From: Lachnospiraceae bacterium
GTDB lineage: Bacteria; Bacillota; Clostridia; Lachnospirales; Lachnospiraceae
Assembly: GCA_022791815.1 (NCBI GenBank)
Contig: JAAVZU010000010.1
Coordinates: forward strand, 1-60,584
Reading direction: 5' to 3'
Length of the DNA: 60,584 nucleotides
Each line of letters begins with the position of its first letter. Positions within the stretch are counted from its first letter, which is position 1. Under the pieces are notes generated by a model. It ran no database searches and was not told where the DNA came from. It saw only the letters and a list, made by a program, of their open reading frames with translations. This document shows, in pieces, positions 28,540 to 37,175 of this stretch. The position numbers were made by a program, and so were the translations under genes.

Positions 28540-28563
28540 AACTGTTCATGATTCTGAACAGTT
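28540..28563. repeat. Perfect inverted repeat between cdd and pdp
   Basis: AACTGTTCA (28540-28548) and TGAACAGTT (28555-28563) form a 9-bp stem with a 6-nt loop, just after the cdd stop. There is no T-run on the minus side. The core AACTGTTCA is shared with dispersed family 2 at 45058-45119 and elsewhere; a further fragment of that family is at 28384-28413. Confidence 0.6.
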
Positions 28564-28569
28564 ACAATA

Positions 28570-28989
28570 TTACATTTTAAGGTTATCTGGTCCAAACCCC
28601 ATTGGAAGAAGTTCTTCTAAAGTGAATACTTGATAGTCTTCTATGGACTTTGCCACAATAATCTGAAAATCTTTAGTGTTACAAAATTCCATCATAACTT
28701 GGCGACATACGCCACATGGTGCTGCATAATCTGCTACCACATCCCCCTTCTCTTTGCCTCCTACAATGGCAATTTTGTGAAAATTATGACACCCTTCACT
28801 GACTGCTTTAAAAAATGCCGTACGCTCTGCACAGTTTGTTGGTGAATATCCTGCATTTTCAATATTACAGCCTTCGTAAACCACCCCATCTGATGTTTCC
28901 AAAGCTGCTCCCACACGAAACCCAGAATATGGTGCATAGGAAAACTCTCTTGCCTGAAATGCCTGCTTTATCAATTCTTGTTCTGTCAT
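28570..28989 (-). CDS. cdd: Cytidine deaminase
   Basis: The 139-residue protein is a typical small zinc-dependent cytidine deaminase. It has the catalytic motif NCAERTAFFKAV, where Cys binds zinc and Glu is the proton shuttle, and the second zinc site PCGVCRQVM. It converts cytidine and deoxycytidine to uridine and deoxyuridine. The N-terminal ARE-FSYAPYSGFRVGAAL block is also canonical. It forms a salvage unit with the downstream pdp gene. Family members are homotetramers. Confidence 0.97.
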   Translation of the reverse strand: MTEQELIKQAFQAREFSYAPYSGFRVGAALETSDGVVYEGCNIENAGYSPTNCAERTAFFKAVSEGCHNFHKIAIVGGKEKGDVVADYAAPCGVCRQVMMEFCNTKDFQIIVAKSIEDYQVFTLEELLPMGFGPDNLKM

Positions 28990-29057
28990 ATCTCTTCACA
29001 CCTTTCTCTTTATCTTATATATAGCTGTCGATAATTTGTTTTTCAAATCAGATTCGT

Positions 29058-29381
29058 TTATAATACCATTTTCATCAATCTGACAACACCATCTATCATG
29101 TTGCCAATTAGGAATAAGGGCAAAATGCGGGAGACAAGATTATATAACACATTATAACACATTATGAACAGACTGTGTGAACTGATTGCAATGCTTTTAT
29201 AATTCATCTGTCCAACAACAGCCTCACAGTATCCTTTATTCGCCAAGTATGTATCCCTGCTAATCGAAAATTGTAAGGCATTTTCTTCCAGACAGTCATA
29301 TATGTTATTCATTTCGTTCAATAAATATCTGGCTGCTTGTTCTCTTTTTAACTGATAAATAAAATAATAGTCAGAACCACA
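29058..29381 (-). pseudogene. Unidentified gene remnant
   Basis: An open frame reads protein-like from about 29381 (SDYYFIYQLKREQAARYLLN) through NNIYDCLEENALQFSISRDT and then into a hydrophobic tail. It has no ATG start with a ribosome binding site: the only candidates are TTG at 29321 and an internal ATG, and an in-frame TAG lies just upstream of the protein-like part. I do not recognise the family. It looks like the broken C-terminal part of a gene, next to other decayed sequences in this interval. Confidence 0.35.
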
Positions 29382-29504
29382 CTATTCCGAACCAAAGACC
29401 AAAAGACCGCATTATCGAAATGTGCATAACTGCCTATAGAATCATGGAAAACTTAAAAGCACTATTATATTTACCATTTTCCGTCTTATCAATTTTAATA
29501 AACC

Positions 29505-29552
29505 TTGACAAATTTTTATAATTACTGTATAATACAGTATTGTATAATACAA
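29505..29552 (+). promoter_or_regulatory. PadR promoter with two overlapping palindromic operators
   Basis: A consensus promoter, TTGACA (29505-29510) and TATAAT (29528-29533), has exact 17-nt spacing. The -10 box is the centre of a palindrome ACTGTATAATACAGT (29524-29538). A second palindrome TTGTATAATACAA lies at 29540-29552, centred 15 bp downstream. Binding of PadR to either site would block RNA polymerase, so autorepression is the obvious reading. Confidence 0.85.
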
Positions 29553-29567
29553 CTATGGAGGTGAATT

Positions 29568-30110
29568 ATGTCTACGATTGATTTAATTATTTTAGGCTCA
29601 TTATACCAAAGTCCTAAAAGTGCATATGACTTACAAAAGCAAATTGAATCTCGAAATTTGTCAAGGTGGATAAAAATTGGTTCATTTACTGTTTATAAGA
29701 AAGTGGTTCAATTTGAAACCAAAGGATATGTTGTTAGTGAAACTGTTAAGAACGGCAATATGCCCGAAAAAACATTGTACACAATAACACCAAAGGGAAA
29801 AGAAATCTTTAAAGAATTGATGACTAAATTTTCTTTAGCTGAAACAAGAGTATTTTTAGATTTTAATGCTGTTATTGTAAATTTGGCATTAATTGACGAA
29901 AATTTTGCAAATGAATGTATTGTCAATATTAAAAACAGTATTCAGAACACCAAAATGCAGATTATGGAGCAACTGCCCAAACATAAAGACATTCCATTAT
30001 TTGGGCGAACTATATTAGAACAACAATTTTTGCTTTTAGAAACACTGGAAAAATGGGAAGAAAATTTTGAAAAAGAATTGGAGAAAGAAAGGGTAGAAAA
30101 ACAAACATGA
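29568..30110 (+). CDS. PadR-family transcriptional regulator
   Basis: This 180-residue protein has the PadR winged helix at its N-terminus: IDLIILGSLYQSPKSAYDLQ, then FTVYKKVVQFETKGYVVSE and KTLYTITPKGKEIFKEL. It is followed by a helical C-terminal dimerisation domain rich in Glu and Lys. PadR proteins repress their own operon and respond to small molecules. GGAGGTG is well placed before the ATG. The stop overlaps the start of the next gene (ATGA), so regulator and membrane protein are translated together. The double palindrome over the promoter is its probable binding site. Confidence 0.92.
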   Translation: MSTIDLIILGSLYQSPKSAYDLQKQIESRNLSRWIKIGSFTVYKKVVQFETKGYVVSETVKNGNMPEKTLYTITPKGKEIFKELMTKFSLAETRVFLDFNAVIVNLALIDENFANECIVNIKNSIQNTKMQIMEQLPKHKDIPLFGRTILEQQFLLLETLEKWEENFEKELEKERVEKQT

Positions 30111-30586
30111 TGAATTTTATTTTTTTTAATTTGGTGATTTATTTACCATTCCACTTATTTGAGGAAGCTATTGGTGATTTTCCTAAATGGATGTATGAGC
30201 ATAAATGGTTGCCTTATCATATGACACATGGACATTGGATGGCAAACAATTTGTTTATTTACTACCCAATGCTTCTAATATCAATTTTTTTATTTGTATT
30301 CAATAATAAGCTCGTATGTTTTGGAGTGGCAATACTTATATGGGGAATTATAAATTTTGGAGACCATTTTTTCTATACAATCAAAGACAGAAAAGTATCT
30401 CCAGGTTTAATAAGTGGAACACTTTTTCTTTTTAATTCTATTTTGGGATTAAGAAATTATTTTTTGTCAGATTTCTTTTCTGTATATCAGCTTATAATAG
30501 GAATTTTGATTGGTGGCATATTATTTGGTCTGCCTATGGGATTATGTATTGTTTTATATAAGTTTTTCGATAAGTATTTCAAATAA
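30107..30586 (+). CDS. HXXEE-domain membrane protein
   Basis: The 159-residue protein has about four hydrophobic segments and the N-terminal motif HLFEEAIGDFPKW, matching the HxxEE signature that names the HXXEE domain family, followed by HMTHGHW with extra histidines. The conserved His and Glu residues suggest metal binding in the membrane, but no activity is established for the family. It is co-translated with the PadR regulator through a 4-bp overlap and is presumably the gene that PadR controls. Terminator 30757-30799 closes the operon. Confidence 0.78.
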   Translation: MMNFIFFNLVIYLPFHLFEEAIGDFPKWMYEHKWLPYHMTHGHWMANNLFIYYPMLLISIFLFVFNNKLVCFGVAILIWGIINFGDHFFYTIKDRKVSPGLISGTLFLFNSILGLRNYFLSDFFSVYQLIIGILIGGILFGLPMGLCIVLYKFFDKYFK

Positions 30587-30756
30587 ATACATAAAGTGTA
30601 ACTGTCAACCATGCAACGTCTCATGCGGTGGAAAGAGGAAATTTTCTTTGGCTTGCACAGAAACATACAAGGAAAGTGTAATTGACAAAATCATATCGGC
30701 ATTACCAAATATATACAGCTTGAAGCCATCTAAAACATGGACAGATTAAATCAATT

Positions 30757-30805
30757 AAGAATGACAGAGAGACAATTATCCCGCCCCTCTGTCATTCTTA
30801 TTTTG
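30757..30805 (+). terminator. Terminator of the PadR operon
   Basis: A perfect 13-bp stem, AAGAATGACAGAG (30757-30769) and its complement (30787-30799), encloses a 17-nt loop and is followed by ATTTTG. Between the HXXEE stop and this hairpin (30587-30756) I see only decayed coding-like sequence without a start. Confidence 0.75.
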
Positions 30806-30849
30806 TGAATTATACTGTGAAGGTCTGTTTACCACTTCTTTCTGGCTTT

Positions 30850-31050
30850 TTAACAACCATTCATGTAAACTTTCTTTAATATTTCCAAAGCATCCTGTGT
30901 ATCCCTTAATTCACTTTTCGCCTTGCTATTTCTATTGCTTCATCACTGGAATAGTTCCCGAACTCCTTACAGGTACTTCACCGTGATTCTCCCTGGCAGC
31001 TTTTGTCCATGTGCCTAAAGCTGTTTTGCTGATACCAATATTGTTTACTT
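30850..31050 (-). pseudogene. IS3-type transposase OrfA remnant
   Basis: Minus-strand translation gives GISKTALGTWTKAARENHGE, then after a frameshift NYSSDEAIEIA, and after another shift ELRDTQDALEILKKVYMNGC with a stop. The last block is the leucine-zipper end of OrfA proteins of IS3-family elements, where L-R-D-x-x-D-A-L-E-I-L-K-K is highly typical, and the first is their helix-turn-helix. No OrfB, terminal repeat or target duplication is visible nearby, so only a decayed fragment remains. It is a sign of past insertion in this interval. Confidence 0.68.
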
Positions 31051-31086
31051 AACTTGTACCATTTTTATCTAACACTAAAGTCATCA

Positions 31087-32418
31087 CTAATAATTTCTTT
31101 CCAGATTGGCAAATTTAGTATATTGAGACAGCCATGCCAATTTGACGGTTCCAGTAGGACCACTTCTTTGTTTGCCTATAATAATTTCAGATACACCTGC
31201 CTCTTCTGAATCTTTATTATAATAATCATCCCTGTAAATAAACATTACCATATCTGCATCCTGCTCAATCGCCCCAGATTCACGAAGATCGGATAACATT
31301 GGTCTTTTATCTGGTCTTTGCTCTACCGCACGGCTAAGCTGGGAAAGTGCAATCACTGGTACTTGTATCTCTCTTGCAAGTGCCTTTAGGGAACGGGAAA
31401 TTTCCGATATTTCCTGTTCTCTGGATTGTGCCCGTTTGCTTCCTGACATAAGTTGTAAATAATCAATGATTACCATTCCAAGGTTATATTCTATTTTGTA
31501 TTTTCTACATTTGGATCGAAGTTCTGAAATAGAAATACCAGGTGTATCATCAATAATCAATCCAGAGCCACCAATTTTTTTACCACTTTCTACCAATTTC
31601 AGCCAGTCATCATCCTGTAATTCACCAGTTCGCATAGACTGGGAATCCACCTTTGAGTTCATGGACAAAATACGCTTTACAAGTTGTTCTTTTGACATTT
31701 CCAGACTAAAAATAGCAGTAGATATTTTTTCTCTTAATGCCACATGCTCTGCAATATTTAGTACAAATGCTGTTTTTCCCATAGCAGGTCTTGCTGCCAC
31801 TAAAATTAAATCTGATGGATGGAATCCTGCGGTCTTATAGTCCAAATCGTAAAAACCTGTTGGTATTCCTGTTACTTTTCCACTGGTTTTTGCTGCTTTT
31901 TCTATACTTTCAATTGCTTCGATTACTACCTGTTTAATACTGACAAAATCTCCATTGGTACGGTTCTGTACCACATCAAATATTTGTTTTTCTGTTTCTG
32001 CCAGTATATCCTCAACTGGCTCATTTGCCTGATAACATGTATTGGCAATTCCCTCTGTTACCTTAATTAAACGACGGAGTATTGACTTTTCCCGTACAAT
32101 TTCTGCATAATGTTTCACATTTGTAGAGGTTGGCACTGCACTTAATAAATCACGAATAAATTCTACACTGGTAAGCTCTGGGGGCAGTGATTTTTCTTTC
32201 AGCTTTTCTGGCAGAGTTACTAAATCTACTGGTATTCCATCATTATAAAGCTCTACCATAGTTTCAAACAGTACACCATATTGCTGTTGATAAAATTCTT
32301 CCCCAGTTAGTATTTCCGATGCTGTAAGAATAGCATCTTTATCCATAAGCATAGATCCAATAACGGAACGCTCTGCATCCACACTATGGGGCTGTATTCT
32401 CTTTATGACCTCTTCCAT
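31087..32418 (-). CDS. dnaB: Replicative DNA helicase DnaB
   Basis: This 443-residue protein is the hexameric helicase that unwinds DNA at the replication fork. The N-terminal domain HSVDAERSVIGSMLMDKDAI and the RecA-like C-terminal domain are intact. Walker A is ARPAMGKTAFVLNIAEHVAL and Walker B lies in MVIIDYLQLMSG; the SREQEISEISRSLK block is also conserved. It lies downstream of rplI and gdpP, the usual arrangement in Firmicutes. Two hairpins separate it from rplI, so its expression may be partly independent of that gene. Confidence 0.97.
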   Translation of the reverse strand: MEEVIKRIQPHSVDAERSVIGSMLMDKDAILTASEILTGEEFYQQQYGVLFETMVELYNDGIPVDLVTLPEKLKEKSLPPELTSVEFIRDLLSAVPTSTNVKHYAEIVREKSILRRLIKVTEGIANTCYQANEPVEDILAETEKQIFDVVQNRTNGDFVSIKQVVIEAIESIEKAAKTSGKVTGIPTGFYDLDYKTAGFHPSDLILVAARPAMGKTAFVLNIAEHVALREKISTAIFSLEMSKEQLVKRILSMNSKVDSQSMRTGELQDDDWLKLVESGKKIGGSGLIIDDTPGISISELRSKCRKYKIEYNLGMVIIDYLQLMSGSKRAQSREQEISEISRSLKALAREIQVPVIALSQLSRAVEQRPDKRPMLSDLRESGAIEQDADMVMFIYRDDYYNKDSEEAGVSEIIIGKQRSGPTGTVKLAWLSQYTKFANLERNY

Positions 32419-32468
32419 AATTTTTCTCCTTGCTCTTTTCTACAGTATTAGGTGTTTGCGAAATAAAA

Positions 32469-32547
32469 AGGAGTTATTGACCTTCATCATATAACTCCTC
32501 TCCCCAATTAATTGTTACTTTTCACGCACAGGTAAACAGTAACAATT
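32469..32547 (-). terminator. Two hairpins between rplI and dnaB
   Basis: On the minus strand the first hairpin pairs AATTGTTAC with GTAACAATT (32510-32547), and the second pairs GGAGTTAT with ATAACTCC (32469-32499) and is followed by TTTTTATTT. The second is a terminator by form. As dnaB follows in the same direction, it may act as a partial terminator or attenuator. A solo end of repeat family 1 is at 32448-32463. Confidence 0.65.
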
Positions 32548-32557
32548 ATTTCTTCTC

Positions 32558-33010
32558 TTACATTTCTACCACTTTTACTGTCAACTCCGCTGTAACCTGC
32601 TGGTGAAGACGTATTGGTACTTTATATGTTCCAAGAGTTTTAATTGCTTCTGGCAGCTGCATTTTTTTCTTATCTAATTCATATCCATGCTGTTTTTTTG
32701 CTGCTTCTGAAATTTCTTTTGCAGAAACAGAACCAAAGGTTCTTCCATCCTTTCCAGATTTTAGTTTTACTTCAATAAATTTGTCTTCTGCTTCTAATTC
32801 TTTCGCAAATTCCTTTGCATCCTCTAAAATCTGCTGACGGATCTTTTCATCATTGGCATTCTTTAACTTTAGATCATTTAATGCTTTAGGTGTTGCTTCC
32901 ACGCCTACTTTTTTCTTTAACAGGCAATTTCTTGCGTATCCGTCATTCACTTCTACTACTTCGCCTTTTTTTCCTACTGATTTTACATCTTCTAATAATA
33001 TTACTTTCAT
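32558..33010 (-). CDS. rplI: Ribosomal protein L9
   Basis: The 150-residue protein begins MKVILLEDVKSVGKKGEVVE and continues with NDGYARNCLLKKKVGVEATP, the canonical L9 N-domain that binds 23S rRNA. A long helix and a C-terminal domain (GRTFGSVSAKEISEA) follow. It is a structural component of the large ribosomal subunit. It stands between gdpP and dnaB, a conserved gene order. Length is normal. Confidence 0.98.
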   Translation of the reverse strand: MKVILLEDVKSVGKKGEVVEVNDGYARNCLLKKKVGVEATPKALNDLKLKNANDEKIRQQILEDAKEFAKELEAEDKFIEVKLKSGKDGRTFGSVSAKEISEAAKKQHGYELDKKKMQLPEAIKTLGTYKVPIRLHQQVTAELTVKVVEM

Positions 33011-33162
33011 TATATTTATCCTTTCTTTTCACTTAATTCGTACAGATTAAAGTCACAAATAATAATCTTAAATCTTATAAACTCAGATTTATCAATTAAA
33101 TCCTTATATATGTTCTAAACAATTGTAACCGTTCTGACCATAGGCTAAACTATTACAAACAA

Positions 33163-35208
33163 TTATAATTCGCCTTCATTATACATATAAAACAAAACAT
33201 CCCGGATCATCTGTTTTGCCCTTGGCATATCCACATCTCTCAATTGGGTAGCAGCTACACTCATGTGGCCTCCGCCGCCTAATTTTTCCATAACCACCTG
33301 TACATTTAATTCATCAATGGATCTTGCACTAACATATATCATGTTATTGTAAGCTGTCAAAACAAAGGATGCCTTTACTTCACTAATATTTAACAATTCA
33401 TTGGCTACCTGGGCACCAAGTACGGTAGGACTCTCCACTCCATCTGCCTTGCACTCTGTAATTGCATAATGTTCCAAATAAATTTCCATCTGGCTAATAG
33501 ACTTTGCACGAATCTGATACTCCTGATTACTGCTTCGGAACATTTTCCGTACACGGGTAATATCAGCCCCACATCTCCGAAGAAATGCTGCTGCCTCAAA
33601 AGTTCTTACTCCTGTCTTTGTTAAAAAATTATTGGTGTCAATCATCATACCAGCATACATAGCATCGGCTTCAACCTGCCGCAATTTTAGATTATCTTCT
33701 ATATACTGTAAAATCTCTGCAACCATTTCACATGCAGAAGATGCATAAGGTTCAATATAAGATAACACTGCATTCTCTACTACATCTCCTGATTGTCTGT
33801 GATGATCCAAAACTACTATATGCCTTGTTTTTTGCAAAAGTTCTGGACATTCTGTAAGATTTGGTCTATGAACATCCACAATAACAAGAAGTGTATTATA
33901 ATCTACAACATCCAAGGCCTCCTGACTATTCAAAAACATATCATCTTCATATTCTGCATTACATTGGAAACGCTGCATCAGAGGTCTGACAGATGTAGTA
34001 ATTTCATTAATTACGATGTGTGTCTTTTTACCAAGAGCCGTTGAAATCCTATATACACCAATAGCTGCACCAAAACAGTCTACATCTCCTGTTTTATGTC
34101 CCATAATTACTACACGTTCTTTAGCTTCCATAAGTTCTCTAAGGGCATGTGCCTTTACTCTGGCTTTTACTCTGGTCTTTTTCTCTATCTGGACACTCTT
34201 GCCTCCATAGTAAGTTAATTTTTCTCCCGCTTTTACAACGGCCTGGTCTCCTCCTCGTCCCAAAGCCAAATCCATAGCGGCTCTGGCATATTCATAACTC
34301 CGAAGATAACCATCATCACTAATTCCAAGACCAATACTTACTGTTAATGCCATTTCATCTCCAATGCTAATTGCCCGTACTTCCTCTAATATAGAAAATT
34401 TACTGTTCTCAAGCTGTTTTAAATATTTCTTTTTGAACATAAATACATATTTGTCTTTTTCGAGTTTTTTAACAATAGCATCCATTGTCTGCATATATTT
34501 GTTTACTTTTCGGTCAATCAGTGCAAGAAGAAGAGAGGCTCTTACTTCATCTACATTATCTAGTGCTTCTTCGTAATTGTCTATATAAAGAAGTCCCACT
34601 ATAAGTTTACAATCTTCTAATTCCTGCTGATACGCAATAAGTTCTGTTTCCTCCTGCATATATAAAGTAATTAGTATGTTTTCTTCTTCTATTTCTATTT
34701 TTTTCTCTTGTGCTTTTTCATCAAAATTATCTACTTTAATTCGACGCAAAACAATTTTGTAATTACGGTCTCTCCAGGTAATATGCATCTCCTGATCTAT
34801 CATATCCACTGGAAGCATATCCACAGTAATTTCTGGAAAAATATTCCAAATATATTTACAACTGTGTTTTGTTTCTTCACTCAAATCTATAAATTCATCA
34901 TTCCCCCACATCAAACGGCCTTCTGTATCCAACATTGCATAAGGAATTGCCAATTCACGCATTAAATGCCGCTGTACCTGTGAATAATCACTTGCATAGT
35001 TAATTAATCCTGCCATTATATTTTGTTTTCTTGCAAGAAACAGGGCAACCGCACTTATTATATAAATGAACAAAAATCCTGTCACGATTACACCTGCTTT
35101 GGTACTTACACAATATACAATCAAATTCATACAGATTAATAACACTGATAAATATAGGGGCCAACGTAAATAATTGTTCAATCTTTTATCTATCTTCATC
35201 TTATTCAT
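33163..35208 (-). CDS. gdpP: Cyclic-di-AMP phosphodiesterase GdpP (DHH family)
   Basis: The 681-residue protein has two N-terminal transmembrane helices (about residues 15-60), a PAS-like domain, a degenerate GGDEF domain ending near LTVSIGLGISDD, and a C-terminal DHH-DHHA1 phosphoesterase. The first metal motif is VIMGHKTGDVDCFGAA, the DHH motif is HIVVLDHHRQSG, and DHHA1 has KLGGGGHMSVAATQL. GdpP hydrolyses c-di-AMP to pApA and so affects potassium balance and cell-wall stress. It lies upstream of rplI and dnaB as in most Firmicutes. Confidence 0.95.
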   Translation of the reverse strand: MNKMKIDKRLNNYLRWPLYLSVLLICMNLIVYCVSTKAGVIVTGFLFIYIISAVALFLARKQNIMAGLINYASDYSQVQRHLMRELAIPYAMLDTEGRLMWGNDEFIDLSEETKHSCKYIWNIFPEITVDMLPVDMIDQEMHITWRDRNYKIVLRRIKVDNFDEKAQEKKIEIEEENILITLYMQEETELIAYQQELEDCKLIVGLLYIDNYEEALDNVDEVRASLLLALIDRKVNKYMQTMDAIVKKLEKDKYVFMFKKKYLKQLENSKFSILEEVRAISIGDEMALTVSIGLGISDDGYLRSYEYARAAMDLALGRGGDQAVVKAGEKLTYYGGKSVQIEKKTRVKARVKAHALRELMEAKERVVIMGHKTGDVDCFGAAIGVYRISTALGKKTHIVINEITTSVRPLMQRFQCNAEYEDDMFLNSQEALDVVDYNTLLVIVDVHRPNLTECPELLQKTRHIVVLDHHRQSGDVVENAVLSYIEPYASSACEMVAEILQYIEDNLKLRQVEADAMYAGMMIDTNNFLTKTGVRTFEAAAFLRRCGADITRVRKMFRSSNQEYQIRAKSISQMEIYLEHYAITECKADGVESPTVLGAQVANELLNISEVKASFVLTAYNNMIYVSARSIDELNVQVVMEKLGGGGHMSVAATQLRDVDMPRAKQMIRDVLFYMYNEGEL

Positions 35209-35245
35209 CTATAACCTACCTATCAATTGATAATGCTTTTATGCA

Positions 35246-37171
35246 TTATCCAAGAACTAATGCACTAATTCCGGGAACTTTAATTGTTCCCCCTTGCACT
35301 TTCTCAAGCACCTTTGTTCCTGCTTGTGTTTTATTTATATAAACATTCCAACTACCTTCTGGAATATTTACTTCAACTTCTTCCTTATTGCTATTATAAA
35401 TAATGCAAAGTTCTTTTAAGTTTTCTGTTTCATCTGGTTTGGTAATTGTATATGCCACCACATTTTCTGGGGTTTCCAAAAAGTGCAAATGTTTTCTTAC
35501 CATCTCTCCATCAGACATACGAAGTGCTCCATGTTCTTTGCGGAATGCAATAAGCCCTTTGTAATACTGGTATTCTGTAGAAAATTCTTTTTTCTGTCCC
35601 CATTTTATACTATTCACGCTGTCTGGTGAATTATAACTATCATTATCATAATCTCTGTCTGGATCCAAAGATGGCTTGGTACGAAGCATTTCTTCTCCTG
35701 CCTGCATAAATGGTATTCCCTGTGCAGTATAAACAATAGCTGCTGCCAAACGATTCATATCTTTTCGGATTTCTACACTATCTTTGGGATTAGAAATTGC
35801 AAACTTGTCCCAAAGTGTTAAATCATCATGAGCGGAAATATAGTTTACACTTTGTGTTGGGTGTATTGCCCATCCAGGTTCCTTTCCTTTTGATGCCTCT
35901 GGGTGGTCAATCGCTCCCACAATTGCAAACTTAATTTCCTCCTCCATATCTGGTTTTCCATTTACAAATCCAGGCTGTTCTTCGTAGAATACATGCCCCT
36001 TCACTCCATCCCTGATATTGTCACTAAACATGGCTACCTTTGGCATCATTTTCGCATTTGTTTTCTTTGCTGTCTTTTCTTTCGGCAGTCCTACATCATC
36101 TGCTGCCCAGCCTTCACCATATAAAATAATATTAGGATTAATCTTATAAAGTTCTTCTGCAATGGCATTCATGGTATCTACATCATGTATTGCCATCAAA
36201 TCAAACCGAAAACCATCTAAATGATATTCTTTTGCCCAATGACAAAGGGAATCTATCATAAACTTACGCATCATCAAATGATCAGAGGCTGTTTCGTTTC
36301 CACAATGAGAAGCATCTAAAAATTCGCCGTCTTTCATACGGTAATAATATCCTGGAACAGTCATTTCAAAGTAAGAATCTTTTGTACGATAAGTATGATT
36401 ATAAACAACATCCATAATCACTCCGATTCCAGCTTTGTGGAAAGCAGAAACTGCTTCCTTAAACTCCCGTACACGCACTTCGCCATGATAAGGATCACTA
36501 GAATAAGAACCTTCTAATACACTATAATTTACTGGGTCGTATCCCCAATTAAACTTATTGTCTTCTGGTTTTGTCTCGTCCACACTACCAAAATCATGAA
36601 GAGGAAGCAAATGCACATGTGTAACACCCAGTTCTTTTATATGGTCAATACCAGTTGTAAGTCCATCTGGGCTTTTTGTACCTGTTTCTGCTAAACCTAA
36701 AAATGTACAGCAATTCTTGATTCCTGAAGATTCATCCGAAGACAAGTCTCTTACATGAAGTTCATAAATTATAGCATCCGTATTCTGCTTTAAGGAAACG
36801 GGCTTATCCTTTTCCCAATCTGTCGGATTTGTTGTTTCAAAATCCAAGATCATGGCTCTTTCTCCATTTACACCTGCAGTTTTTGCATAAATGTCCATAG
36901 TTTCTTTCGTTTCTCCCTCAACAGAAACCTTGTAGGTATAATAAAGTCCTTGTAAATCTTTCTCTATATTTTTGTACCATGTTCCCTGAACATCTGATAT
37001 CATTGGTACAGTCTCCAAAAGACAATCTCCATTTCCCTTTTCATATAAACATAATTCTACTTTCTTGGCAGTTGGTGCCCATACACGAAATGTAGTATGT
37101 TCTTTTGTATAATTGCAGCCTAAATCTTTTCCATCATAATAATACAACTTATCTGTCTTTTTCACATCCAT
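35246..37171 (-). CDS. pulA: Type I pullulanase
   Basis: This 641-residue GH13 enzyme cleaves alpha-1,6 branches of pullulan, amylopectin or glycogen. An N-terminal CBM48-like domain (TTFRVWAPTAKKVELCLYEK) is followed by the catalytic barrel. The pullulanase mark FNWGYDPVNYSVLEGSY, region GVIMDVVYNHT, the nucleophile in DGFRFDLMAIHD, the acid in ILYGEGWAAD and the third carboxylate in YISAHDDLTLWD are all present. There is no signal peptide, so the enzyme should act in the cytoplasm on imported branched oligosaccharides or glycogen. It follows the transglutaminase-like gene by only 4 nt, an unusual pairing. Confidence 0.95.
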   Translation of the reverse strand: MDVKKTDKLYYYDGKDLGCNYTKEHTTFRVWAPTAKKVELCLYEKGNGDCLLETVPMISDVQGTWYKNIEKDLQGLYYTYKVSVEGETKETMDIYAKTAGVNGERAMILDFETTNPTDWEKDKPVSLKQNTDAIIYELHVRDLSSDESSGIKNCCTFLGLAETGTKSPDGLTTGIDHIKELGVTHVHLLPLHDFGSVDETKPEDNKFNWGYDPVNYSVLEGSYSSDPYHGEVRVREFKEAVSAFHKAGIGVIMDVVYNHTYRTKDSYFEMTVPGYYYRMKDGEFLDASHCGNETASDHLMMRKFMIDSLCHWAKEYHLDGFRFDLMAIHDVDTMNAIAEELYKINPNIILYGEGWAADDVGLPKEKTAKKTNAKMMPKVAMFSDNIRDGVKGHVFYEEQPGFVNGKPDMEEEIKFAIVGAIDHPEASKGKEPGWAIHPTQSVNYISAHDDLTLWDKFAISNPKDSVEIRKDMNRLAAAIVYTAQGIPFMQAGEEMLRTKPSLDPDRDYDNDSYNSPDSVNSIKWGQKKEFSTEYQYYKGLIAFRKEHGALRMSDGEMVRKHLHFLETPENVVAYTITKPDETENLKELCIIYNSNKEEVEVNIPEGSWNVYINKTQAGTKVLEKVQGGTIKVPGISALVLG

Positions 37172-37175
37172 CTTA

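Noticed and set aside
32519-32538. CACGCACAGG string resembling the start of a c-di-GMP riboswitch
   Set aside because: It is only the loop of a hairpin between rplI and dnaB; none of the rest of the riboswitch follows.
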